37,607 nt of DNA, taken from Fibrobacter sp. Its GTDB lineage: Bacteria > Fibrobacterota > Fibrobacteria > Fibrobacterales > Fibrobacteraceae. Position numbers and translations under genes: made by a program. The notes under the pieces are model-generated. The model searched no databases. It was not told the DNA's origin and was given only the letters and a program-made list of their open reading frames with translations. Location of the stretch: the NCBI RefSeq assembly GCF_017551775.1, contig NZ_JAFZKX010000032.1, forward strand, positions 1 through 37,607, in the 5' to 3' direction. Positions 1 to 6,739 of the stretch are shown here, piece by piece. Positions within the stretch are counted from its first letter, which is position 1. The number at the start of each line of letters is the position of its first letter.

Positions 1-1232
1 CCTTCCGTCTTGGTGCTTTCGAAGCGGAGCAACTTCTTGAGTTCGTCAAGATGTTCCCAGTTCATGTAGAAGCCTTCCTTCAGCACCATGCCGAGTTCGC
101 GCCACCAGGCGTTGTACTTGGCGCTGTCCTTATCGGCCATGTTCTGCAGGGAGTCGAGCACCTTCTTGATCACGTGCTTGCGAATGTTGGTGATGATCTT
201 GTTGTTCTGCAAGATTTCACGGGACACGTTCAACGGCAAGTCTTCGCTATCCACCACGCCGCGCACAAAGCGGAGCCAAGGCGGCAGCAGGTCCTTGCAG
301 TCGTCCATGATAAAGACCTTCTTCACGTAGAGCTTGAGGCCATGCAAGGCGTCGTTGTGCCAGATGTTGAACGGAGCCTTGGATGGAATGTAGACGAGGC
401 TCCAGAATTCCTGGGAACCTTCGGCGTGGCTGTGGCTCCAGGCGGCCGGTTCGTCGGCTTCGTGGCTGATGACGTTGTAGAAGTCCTTGTACTGTTCTTC
501 GGTGACTTCCTTTTCGCTCTGGCGCCACAGGGCCTGCTTTTCGTTCAAACGTTCTTCGGGCTTGTTCTCAATTTCGCCCTTGTCGTTCTTCGTCGGTTCC
601 GGGTGGAAGTAGATGCCGTAAGAGACAAAGCCGCTGTACTTCTGCACGATGTCCTTGATTTTCCATTCGCTCGCGAAGTCTTCGGCGTCCTCGTCGTCCT
701 TCAGGTACAATGTAATCTTGGTGCCGACCTTGTCGAGCGGGGCTTCGGAAATCTCGAAGTCGCCGGTGCCTTCGGAGGCCCACAGGTAACCCTGCGTTTC
801 GCCGGCCTTGAGCGTGAGGACTTCGACCTTCTTCGCGACCATGAACACGGAGTAGAAACCCACACCGAACTGGCCGATGAGATCGACGCTGCCCTTGTCG
901 CCTTCCTTGAGGTTCTTGATAAAGTTCTTGGTGCCGCTACGGGCGATGGTACCCAGGCAGTTGATCAGGTCTTCCTTGTTCATGCCGATACCGTTGTCTT
1001 CCACAACGATACGCTTGCCTTCCTTGTTCACCGAGATATCGATGCGGAGCTGTGTGCCCACGGGCAAAAGTTCTGCGTTCGAGAGCGAAAGGAAACGGCG
1101 CTTGTCCAGCGCATCCGCCGCATTCGAAACGAGTTCGCGGAGGAAGATTTCCTTGTTGCTGTAAAGGGAGTTGATCATCAAGTTCAGCATGTCGCGAACT
1201 TCGGTCTGGAATTCCATCTTCTCTGTTGCCAT
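1..1232 (-). CDS. htpG: HtpG (Hsp90) chaperone, partial: N-terminal two thirds
   Basis: ATP-dependent cytosolic chaperone of the Hsp90 family. The reverse-strand frame opens at ATG 1232 (MATEKMEFQTEV) and runs off the left edge, giving about 410 residues of a protein normally near 620-640, so the C-terminal dimerisation domain is missing only because the window ends. The N-terminal GHKL ATPase signatures are present in order: ELVSNAADAL with the Mg-binding Asn, VEDNGIGM, and the lid motif GQFGVGFYS. The middle domain follows with the conserved stretches LYVKKVFIMDD and FVRGVVDSEDLPLN. A GGAG Shine-Dalgarno lies about 8 nt before the ATG. epmB ends 141 nt upstream on the same strand, and the spacer holds a perfect inverted repeat (1280-1296) that could be an operator. 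No CIRCE element is visible. Confidence 0.96.
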   Translation of the reverse strand, partial: MATEKMEFQTEVRDMLNLMINSLYSNKEIFLRELVSNAADALDKRRFLSLSNAELLPVGTQLRIDISVNKEGKRIVVEDNGIGMNKEDLINCLGTIARSGTKNFIKNLKEGDKGSVDLIGQFGVGFYSVFMVAKKVEVLTLKAGETQGYLWASEGTGDFEISEAPLDKVGTKITLYLKDDEDAEDFASEWKIKDIVQKYSGFVSYGIYFHPEPTKNDKGEIENKPEERLNEKQALWRQSEKEVTEEQYKDFYNVISHEADEPAAWSHSHAEGSQEFWSLVYIPSKAPFNIWHNDALHGLKLYVKKVFIMDDCKDLLPPWLRFVRGVVDSEDLPLNVSREILQNNKIITNIRKHVIKKVLDSLQNMADKDSAKYNAWWRELGMVLKEGFYMNWEHLDELKKLLRFESTKTE

Positions 1233-1279
1233 TATTTATCTCCGTTTGCGTTAAAATTTGAAGCAAGAAACGCAACAAA

Positions 1280-1296
1280 TGTTTCAAAATGAAACA
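1280..1296. promoter_or_regulatory. Perfect inverted repeat upstream of htpG, candidate operator
   Basis: TGTTTCA-aaa-TGAAACA is a perfect 7-bp inverted repeat with a 3-nt spacer, lying 47-64 nt upstream of the htpG ATG on the reverse strand. This is a typical place and size for a dimeric repressor or activator site. It does not match CIRCE (TTAGCACTC-N9-GAGTGCTAA). The binding protein is unknown and the role is an inference from symmetry and position. Confidence 0.4.
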
Positions 1297-1372
1297 AAAC
1301 GTGCGCCTCCGCTATGCTTTCGCGGAGTATATTGCAATAACCGTGCCAATGTTGGCCGGTTGCTGGGAATGG

Positions 1373-2350
1373 CTAGAATATCGGCGTCTTGCTTTTTTCG
1401 CCGGCGATTTCGCGGACGAGTTTCGGCACGAGGTAGCCGGGCAGGCGCTTGCGGATTTCGGCAATAAGCGAGAGCGCTGTTTCGTCGCTGGCCTCGAAGT
1501 GCGCGACTCCGTTCGCATGGTCCAGCTGGTGCAGGTAGTAGGGGAGGACTCCCTGCATGAACAACCTGCGGCTCAGGGATTCCAGCGTTTTCGCGTTGTC
1601 GTTTACGCCCTTCAATAGCACGCTCTGGTTCAAAAGCGTCCAGCCGGAAAATTTAAGTTGTCCGAAAACGACCTGCGATTCTTCGTCGAGTTCGTCCGGG
1701 TGGTCCACGTGCGATACGAGCACGCATTCGAAGCGTGCGGACAGTTCTCGCAAGAGTTCGAAGTGCTGCATTACGAGGTCGGGCCGCATTACGGGGAGCC
1801 TCGTGTGGATGCGGAGCGTGGTGACCGAGCCGTGCATGGCGATAGCTTCCACGAGGTCGCGGAACTTCCCTGGACTTAGGGTGAGCGGGTCGCCGCCCGA
1901 AAGGATTACTTCCCAGATATCGCTATGCGTGTCGAGCCAGTCGCTTACCTGTTTGGCCACGTCGGGATTGCTCTGGAAGGGATAGTTCTTGCGGAAACAG
2001 AAGCGGCAACGGGCACCGCAGGTTGCGGTCGAGACAATCAGCGCCCGTCGGTCGTACTTCTGGATGACGCAATCCGCCTTGCCCGCGGGCAGGTCACCCA
2101 CCGGGTCGTCTACGAATCCGGGAACGTTCGCGAGTTCGTCGCGGGTTGGCAAAATTTCGCGTAGCAGGGCTTCGGGCTCGCTGGCCTTCTTGATGAGGTC
2201 GGCGTAGTGCTTCGAGCAAAGGAAAGGAAACTTGGGGCTCAGGTCCAGTTTGTCGGGTGTGGCTGCGTTTGCGATGGCTTCCGCACATCCTGTGCCCAGA
2301 TACTCTAAAAATTCGGGAATTTGCGTGAAAACTTTTTCGGCGTCGTCCAT
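1373..2350 (-). CDS. epmB: EF-P beta-lysylation protein EpmB (lysine 2,3-aminomutase family)
   Basis: Radical-SAM, PLP-dependent lysine 2,3-aminomutase-like enzyme of 325 residues. In the EpmB branch it turns alpha-lysine into beta-lysine for attachment to elongation factor P. The radical-SAM cluster motif CxxxCxxC is at C111, C115 and C118 (CGARCRFCFRKNYPF), followed by ILSGGDPLTL. The C-terminal signature PYYLHQLDHANGVAHF is characteristic of EpmB. The protein is shorter than catabolic KamA (about 415 residues), consistent with EpmB. It is divergent from efp with only 41 bp between the start codons, so the enzyme and its substrate sit side by side. No EpmA (GenX) ligase gene is in the window. 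The ATG at 2350 has no Shine-Dalgarno, but a TAAATTTA box lies 8 nt upstream. Confidence 0.93.
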   Translation of the reverse strand: MDDAEKVFTQIPEFLEYLGTGCAEAIANAATPDKLDLSPKFPFLCSKHYADLIKKASEPEALLREILPTRDELANVPGFVDDPVGDLPAGKADCVIQKYDRRALIVSTATCGARCRFCFRKNYPFQSNPDVAKQVSDWLDTHSDIWEVILSGGDPLTLSPGKFRDLVEAIAMHGSVTTLRIHTRLPVMRPDLVMQHFELLRELSARFECVLVSHVDHPDELDEESQVVFGQLKFSGWTLLNQSVLLKGVNDNAKTLESLSRRLFMQGVLPYYLHQLDHANGVAHFEASDETALSLIAEIRKRLPGYLVPKLVREIAGEKSKTPIF

Positions 2351-2358
2351 TATATTGC

Positions 2359-2366
2359 TAAATTTA
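2359..2366. promoter_or_regulatory. Shared palindromic TAAATTTA box between epmB and efp
   Basis: The 41-bp divergent spacer holds one self-complementary TAAATTTA. Read leftward it ends 8 nt before the epmB ATG; read rightward it is 25 nt before the efp ATG, which also has an AGAGGA ribosome site. It fits the TAnnTTT(G) -7 element known from Bacteroidetes promoters and could serve both directions. That it is a promoter is inferred. Confidence 0.4.
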
Positions 2367-2391
2367 GAATCAAAATCAACAAGAGGATAAT

Positions 2392-2976
2392 ATGGGTACT
2401 GTAAGCACCAACGAATTCCGCAAGAAACTCAAGATTATGGTTGACGGTCAGCCGTACGAAATCATCGAAAACCAGTTCGTGAAGCCGGGTAAGGGCCAGG
2501 CCTTTAACCGCGTTCGCATCAAGAACCTGGTGACCGGCCGTACGCTCGAACGTACCTGGAAGAGCGGTGACACTGTCGAAGAAGCCGACGTGACCTACAC
2601 CGAAATGACTTACCTTTACAACGACGGTTCTACCTGGTACTTCCTGGACAACACCACTCAGGAAACCATGGAAATCTCCAAGGAAGCTCTCAATGGCTGC
2701 GAAGTCTGGCTCCTTGACGGCGCTACCGTCGAAGTGACCTGGTGGAAGGACCCGAAGACGGGCTCTACCCTCCCGATCGAAGTTATCCCGCCGACCTTCG
2801 TCGACCTCATGATCGTTGAAGCTCCTCCGGCAGTTCAGGGCAACACCAGCGGTAACGTGATGCGCGAAGCCATCCTCGAAACCGGCGCCAAGGTGATGAT
2901 CCCGCTGTTCATCGAGAACAACACCAAGATCCGCGTGGATACCCGCGACGGTTCTTACCTCGAACGCGCAAAATAA
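2392..2976 (+). CDS. efp: Translation elongation factor P
   Basis: EF-P binds next to the ribosomal P site and relieves stalling at polyproline stretches. At 194 residues it is the usual family length, with an N-terminal KOW-like domain and two OB-fold domains, ending in the conserved IRVDTRDGSYLERAK. The loop that carries the modified lysine reads FVKPGKGQAF with K34 at exactly the position lysylated in E. coli EF-P. This agrees with the divergently transcribed epmB next door and argues for the beta-lysine route rather than rhamnosylated Arg32 or the Bacillus 5-aminopentanol type. The start has an AGAGGA Shine-Dalgarno. Two hairpins downstream (3036-3059, 3126-3151) can end the transcript. 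Confidence 0.97.
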   Translation: MGTVSTNEFRKKLKIMVDGQPYEIIENQFVKPGKGQAFNRVRIKNLVTGRTLERTWKSGDTVEEADVTYTEMTYLYNDGSTWYFLDNTTQETMEISKEALNGCEVWLLDGATVEVTWWKDPKTGSTLPIEVIPPTFVDLMIVEAPPAVQGNTSGNVMREAILETGAKVMIPLFIENNTKIRVDTRDGSYLERAK

Positions 2977-3035
2977 GACCGCTCGTTCGTCGTTTCGGGT
3001 GCGGAACCTCCGGTTCCTCACTCGCTCTCGCAACC

Positions 3036-3059
3036 ACGCTCGGTTAATACCGAGCGTTT
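3036..3059 (+). terminator. Hairpin terminator after efp
   Basis: ACGCTCGG / CCGAGCGT, an 8-bp stem with a 6-nt loop (ttaata), followed by a short T run (TTTG). It lies 60 nt past the efp stop. The T tract is short, so termination may be partial. Confidence 0.5.
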
Positions 3060-3080
3060 GTTGCTCACGGTAATTTTAGC

Positions 3081-3116
3081 GTGTCATCCTGGAGCGCGTA
3101 GCGCGATAGGATCCAT
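3081..3116 (+). repeat. Dispersed repeat copy, GTGTCATCCTGGA...GATAGGATCCAT type
   Basis: The unit starts GTGTCATCCTGGA and ends GATAGGATCCAT, with a GCGCGTAGCGCG centre. The same ends occur at 3276-3318, where the unit is inside a coding region, and inverted at 5702-5800. It looks like a non-autonomous palindromic repeat family scattered between genes; no transposase is nearby. Confidence 0.6.
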
Positions 3117-3125
3117 ACAAATTTC

Positions 3126-3151
3126 GCCTCGTCCTTACGACGAGGCTTTTT
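3126..3151 (+). terminator. Rho-independent terminator-like hairpin
   Basis: GCCTCGT / ACGAGGC, a 7-bp stem with a 7-nt loop, directly followed by TTTTT. It lies between efp and the first FISUMP gene, both on the plus strand, and would insulate the latter. Confidence 0.6.
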
Positions 3152-3261
3152 GACGCCTACGGTGTCCGCTCTTGCGTTCGGTCATATCGGCAAACAAGTT
3201 TGCCGCCGCGACTCTCACTTGAGGGCTTTTCTTATATTTTATGCAGGTAATAGGAGGAAAC

Positions 3262-4155
3262 ATGATGCTTTTTCGGTGTCATCCTGGAAGGAGCCGTAGG
3301 CGACTGATAGGATCCATGGCGTTTCTTTGTGCCGCGATGTTTGTCGCTTGCGGTGACGACGACGGCGATTTCGCGACTCGTCCTTCGGACGGTTCGTCTT
3401 CGAGCGTGTGCAAGGACTGCGATGACGAGTCTTCGTCCAGCGTCACACCGAAGTCGAGCGATAGCGAGACAAGCGTGTCCAGTAGCAGCACTAAGTCTAG
3501 CAGCAGCTCGGAATATATAAGGGTGCCATGTAATGTCGAGACAGATGAGAACTGCTTTAAGGATGACCGCGATGGTCAGACATACAAGACTGTGAAGATT
3601 GGCGATCAGGTATGGATGGCGGAGAACCTTAACTACGAAACGGATAATAGTTTCTGCTACAACGATTCTGCCGAGTATTGTGAAAAGTACGGGCGCCTTT
3701 ACACATGGGCCGCGGCGATGGACAGTGCGGGCATATGGAGCACGAACGGCAAGGGCTGCGGCTATGGCAAGAAATGTGATGTCGATTCGACGGACTCAGC
3801 GACCTTGGTGCGTGGAGTTTGTCCTGAAGGTTGGCATTTGCCTTCGCATACGGAATGGTATATCCTGTTCATGGCGGTGCGCGCATCGATCGCCGGAACA
3901 GAACTCAAGTCCACGTCCGGTTGGTACGACAATGGCAACGGCACGGATGATTTCGGGTTCTCGGCGCTCCCTGCTGGCCTCATGCATGGTGTTGGGCATT
4001 ACTACGACGAGGGCGACTTCGCCTACTTCTGGAGTTCTACAGAGGGCGGTGGCGACTACGCGTACGACATGTACTTGTTCAGCGACTACAACGATGCGCG
4101 CCTGGGCGACGACTACAAGGACCACGGATTTTCAGTCCGTTGCCTCAAGGACTAA
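3262..4155 (+). CDS. FISUMP-domain lipoprotein 1
   Basis: Predicted exported lipoprotein of about 297 residues. The start is put at ATG 3262 (or 3265) because AGGAGG lies at 3252-3257; the upstream in-frame ATG 3241 would sit before that site. A basic n-region and a hydrophobic stretch lead to the lipobox FVAC with Cys30, then an Asp/Ser-rich linker to about residue 95. The rest is a FISUMP domain (TIGR02145, Fib_succ_major) starting DGQTYKTVKIGDQVWMAENL and continuing with YTWAAAMDSAG, GWHLPSHTEW and the terminal FSVRCLKD. FISUMP proteins are a large surface or secreted family in Fibrobacter whose molecular role is not settled. Residues about 6-19 of the signal peptide are encoded by a copy of the dispersed repeat. 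The next gene is a second FISUMP lipoprotein 14 nt downstream. Confidence 0.88.
   Translation: MMLFRCHPGRSRRRLIGSMAFLCAAMFVACGDDDGDFATRPSDGSSSSVCKDCDDESSSSVTPKSSDSETSVSSSSTKSSSSSEYIRVPCNVETDENCFKDDRDGQTYKTVKIGDQVWMAENLNYETDNSFCYNDSAEYCEKYGRLYTWAAAMDSAGIWSTNGKGCGYGKKCDVDSTDSATLVRGVCPEGWHLPSHTEWYILFMAVRASIAGTELKSTSGWYDNGNGTDDFGFSALPAGLMHGVGHYYDEGDFAYFWSSTEGGGDYAYDMYLFSDYNDARLGDDYKDHGFSVRCLKD
3276..3318 (+). repeat. Dispersed repeat copy inside the signal-peptide coding region
   Basis: GTGTCATCCTGGA...GATAGGATCCATGG, the same ends as the intergenic copy at 3081-3116, but read in frame here as RCHPGRSRRRLIGSM just before the hydrophobic core of the FISUMP lipoprotein signal peptide. Confidence 0.6.
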
Positions 4156-4169
4156 TTTTAGGAGGAAGT

Positions 4170-5666
4170 ATGTTTAGAATGTCATTGCACAAGTGCATGA
4201 CTCGGCGGCTCAGCCATGCCAGTCTTGTAAACAGACTGTCGCGGCATTCGCCTTGTATGTCATTGCGAGGGCGAGTAACGACCGCGGCAATTTCTTGCCT
4301 GCTTTTCCTCGTAGCCTGTGGCGGCGACAGCAGCTCATCTAAGGGTACTGAACCTGCAGAAGTGTCTGACATTATCGTGGATTCGTTTGATGATCTGCTG
4401 GTTTGTAGCGACAAACGTGAAGGCGCAACAGCTTATGTGAAGGACAAAAAGACCGCCTACGTCTGCAAAAACGGCGATTGGGTTGTTGATGATGACGAAT
4501 TTTCTTCATCTAGCGTAATGGACGAAACATCCTCCTCTTCACGCCATTGCGAGGACTGCAAGGACGAAACAACCTCTAGCAGCAGTACAAACAAGACGAA
4601 TTCTTCCTCGAGTGCTGTCAAAGGCTCCAGCAGTAGCATTGACTCGGCGAAATCCTCCTCTTCCGTCACTCTGAGTTCTTCGTCCTCTGACATAAACGTC
4701 ATCGAGGAATCTGGTAGTAGCGCAGATTCGTTGAATTTATTCTCCAGCGATAGCGGGGAATCCAGCAGTAGCTCTTCCAGCAGCAGTGACAATCTTCTTC
4801 CGCCGCCACTCAGCTCTTCCTCCGTCATTCCGAGCAGTAGCGAAGAATCCAGTAGCAGTATAGACTTGGTGCAATCCTCTTCCAGCGTCAAGGATGAATC
4901 CTCCTCTTCCGTCATTCCTGGCACCGACCCGGAATCTAGCAGTTCGTCTGTTGAGCTGAGTTGTTCTGCGCTTTTAGAAGGAATAGACGGCTGGAGCTGG
5001 GATATTCCTAAGAAATGTCGCTTCAATTTGGATATAACCTACGGCATCATGACAGACACCCGCGACGGACAAACCTACAAGACCGTAAAGATTGGCGACC
5101 AGACGTGGATGGCCGAAAACCTGAACTATGCCGATAGCGCGAAGACCCCGAGCCTGTTGAAGCGCAGCTGGTGCTTTAACAAAGTTGCTGCCAATTGCGC
5201 CGTGGCAGGACGCCTTTACACCTGGGCGGCGGCGATTGATTCGGTGAGGCTCGCAACCGATGCAGAAAACCCGCAGGACTGCGGTTACGGCAAGACCTGT
5301 ACGCTCCCGGCAACGGTCCAGGGCATTTGCCCCGACGGCTGGCACTTACCGACTCGAGAGGAATGGAACACCTTGTTTACCGAGGTGGGCGGAGAATCGA
5401 CAGCAGGCGAAATTCTCAAGTCGCAGACGGGCTGGTATGACAACGGCAACGGTACGGATGGCGTGGGCTTTTCTGCGTTGCCTGCCGGCCGCAGGTACAA
5501 TGGCAAATTCGACCAAGATGGTGAATGCGCCAACTTCTGGGGTGCCTTTGAGTTCAGTAGCGGCAACAGCGCATACCGCTTGCACTTGTACTACAACCTC
5601 AAGGACTATCGCATGCTCAACGACAACAAGCGCGACGGGGCTTCAGTTCGTTGTCTAAAGGACTAG
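4170..5666 (+). CDS. FISUMP-domain lipoprotein 2 with long serine-rich linker
   Basis: Predicted exported lipoprotein of about 498 residues, paralogous to its upstream neighbour. ATG 4170 is chosen because an AGGAGG site lies at 4160-4165. The n-region is unusually long and basic (about 33 residues) and partly made of dispersed-repeat sequence; then comes a hydrophobic core and the lipobox LVAC with Cys50. A region near residues 70-105 (LLVCSDKREGATAYVKDKKT) resembles a short module before the linker. Residues about 110-270 are a low-complexity linker with many Ser runs. The FISUMP domain starts near residue 297 (DGQTYKTVKIGDQTWMAENL) and ends SVRCLKD. The layout suits a cell-surface protein holding its domain away from the membrane; the ligand is unknown. 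It probably forms an operon with the gene 14 nt upstream. Confidence 0.88.
   Translation: MFRMSLHKCMTRRLSHASLVNRLSRHSPCMSLRGRVTTAAISCLLFLVACGGDSSSSKGTEPAEVSDIIVDSFDDLLVCSDKREGATAYVKDKKTAYVCKNGDWVVDDDEFSSSSVMDETSSSSRHCEDCKDETTSSSSTNKTNSSSSAVKGSSSSIDSAKSSSSVTLSSSSSDINVIEESGSSADSLNLFSSDSGESSSSSSSSSDNLLPPPLSSSSVIPSSSEESSSSIDLVQSSSSVKDESSSSVIPGTDPESSSSSVELSCSALLEGIDGWSWDIPKKCRFNLDITYGIMTDTRDGQTYKTVKIGDQTWMAENLNYADSAKTPSLLKRSWCFNKVAANCAVAGRLYTWAAAIDSVRLATDAENPQDCGYGKTCTLPATVQGICPDGWHLPTREEWNTLFTEVGGESTAGEILKSQTGWYDNGNGTDGVGFSALPAGRRYNGKFDQDGECANFWGAFEFSSGNSAYRLHLYYNLKDYRMLNDNKRDGASVRCLKD
4178..4293 (+). repeat. Palindromic repeat-like sequences in the n-region of FISUMP lipoprotein 2
   Basis: Two units can be seen. 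The first is GTCATTGCACAAGTGCATGAC with short stems (TGCAC/GTGCA and CAGTCT/AGACTG). The second, at 4257-4293, begins ATGTCATTGCGAGGGCG and ends GACCGCGGCAATTT, the form of a widespread GTCATTGCGAGG...CGCGGCAAT repeat. Both are read in frame as the basic n-region of the signal peptide. Confidence 0.5.
4500..4945 (+). repeat. Low-complexity Ser-codon tracts (protein linker)
   Basis: Irregular runs of TCC, TCT, AGC and AGT codons alternating with Asp, Glu, Val and Ile codons encode the linker of FISUMP lipoprotein 2. Mixed Ser codons from both codon families are used, which suggests selection for serine rather than recent slippage of one repeat unit. Confidence 0.7.
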
Positions 5667-5701
5667 CTACATTTAATGCAACGATTCGTGTGATGAAGTG
5701 A

Positions 5702-5805
5702 TGGATCCTTCGACGCGATGCCTAGCGGCATCTTGCTCCTACGAACCTAACTCAACTAAGGCAACAGAGTTGCCAAGTTTCGTATAGCTCAGGATGACAC
5801 GACCG
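5702..5805 (-). repeat. Inverted-orientation dispersed repeat element
   Basis: On the reverse strand the element reads GTGTCATCCTGAGC...GAAGGATCCAT, the same type of ends as at 3081 and 3276, with a longer centre containing short stems (GGCAACTC/GAGTTGCC is readable near 5760-5775). It lies between FISUMP lipoprotein 2 and the decayed gene fragment at 5811. Confidence 0.5.
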
Positions 5806-5810
5806 TTCTG

Positions 5811-5888
5811 AAGACCCGAGCGACTTCGTCCGGGTTGTCGCTTTTTAGCCAGGTGAACGTCTCTGTGCCGCGCTCGCTCCTGCCGAAG
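5811..5888 (-). pseudogene. Decayed 3' fragment of a second copy of the TIM-barrel gene
   Basis: The reverse strand reads RGTETFTWLKSDNPDEVARV, nearly the same as the C-terminus of the intact gene at 6740-7714 (RGTETLSWLKSDNPDEVARV). A 23-bp stretch is identical (5820-5842 and 6768-6790), and codon-level similarity extends over about 78 bp. There is no start codon, and the frame runs on into the neighbouring dispersed repeat, ending TVVSS-stop. The fragment and the intact 3' end flank the outer-membrane gene 5894-6724 as direct repeats, which suggests a duplication or insertion event. Function is not expected. Confidence 0.8.
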
Positions 5889-5893
5889 TTTTT

Positions 5894-6724
5894 TTAACGA
5901 GCTATCCTGATGGTAAAATCGAAGTTGTGGCTTGTGGTGATGAGGTTGTCGTCATCATCAGAATCATATTTGCCGAAGGCGTAACTGAACACAAAGCCGG
6001 TTTTCCATCGCCTGTTGAACCAGTAGTCGTAACCCACTTCAATACGGGCAAAGGTGTTGCTGAAACTATCTATAGAGGGATTGTTAAAGTAGTAGGTGTA
6101 ATCAATTAAGTAATTTCCTTTCTTGTGTTCTTGTACCTTTTGGACGGCGCCACCAACGCAAAGTCCTAAATATAGGCCGTAAAGATTGCTTTCTTTGTCC
6201 TGGAATGGATAAATTTCTGCACCGAGCCCTAATAGGCTCCTCATGCTCATTACGTCAGCATTTGTTTCTTTCTTATCGTTGGAGGAACTTTCGAAGGTCC
6301 CATATCCGATGCCGAGTCCAAAAGCTCCATAAATAGAGATTCTGTTGGCGAAGTAATAACCGAACCGGTTTTCGTTGTAAGGAAGAGATTGTCCGCTAAA
6401 TGTATGAATTGTTTTTTTGTTATGCCAATCGTTTTCGGTATTGCTTAATGATGCGATGCCGATTGAGAATCCTATTGAAAAATAGAATCCCCGGCGGGCG
6501 TGGTAGTTGATGTCATTTGTTAACTGTTTGAGTTGTTCTGAGGTTAATGCCATGCTGCTGTCGGCGACGGCTTCAGGCTGCTCCTGTTTGTCTTTCCAAA
6601 TAAAAGTTGAATCTTTAATCCCTTTGGCGGCTCGATCATTTTCGACATACGCGCCCATATCCCAGGCATATGCATGAGCTGCAAAAATAAGTGCTAAAAA
6701 CGAGAGGGAAAAAAACTTCTTCAT
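5894..6724 (-). CDS. Predicted outer-membrane beta-barrel protein
   Basis: 276 residues, not assigned to a named family. It begins MKKFFSLSFLALIFAAHAYA, a clear signal peptide with an AYA cleavage site before Trp21. After about 70 residues of mature N-terminus there are many short alternating aromatic/hydrophobic strands rich in Tyr, Phe and Gly (FYFSIGFSIGIASL, YYFANRISIYGAFGLGIGYG, GYDYWFNRRWKTGFVFSY), ending DFTIRIAR. This pattern fits a small beta-barrel of the OmpA/OmpW size class or a PorT-like surface protein. GGGGAAA precedes ATG 6724. The coding region is more AT-rich than its neighbours and lies between direct repeats of the 3' end of the next gene, so it may be a later arrival at this site. 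Confidence 0.7.
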   Translation of the reverse strand: MKKFFSLSFLALIFAAHAYAWDMGAYVENDRAAKGIKDSTFIWKDKQEQPEAVADSSMALTSEQLKQLTNDINYHARRGFYFSIGFSIGIASLSNTENDWHNKKTIHTFSGQSLPYNENRFGYYFANRISIYGAFGLGIGYGTFESSSNDKKETNADVMSMRSLLGLGAEIYPFQDKESNLYGLYLGLCVGGAVQKVQEHKKGNYLIDYTYYFNNPSIDSFSNTFARIEVGYDYWFNRRWKTGFVFSYAFGKYDSDDDDNLITTSHNFDFTIRIAR

Positions 6725-6739
6725 CAGTATTTCCCCTTT

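Noticed and set aside
4500-4945. Possible CRISPR-like or tandem repeat array
   Set aside because: The periodicity is irregular Ser codons within an open reading frame, without spacers of constant length.
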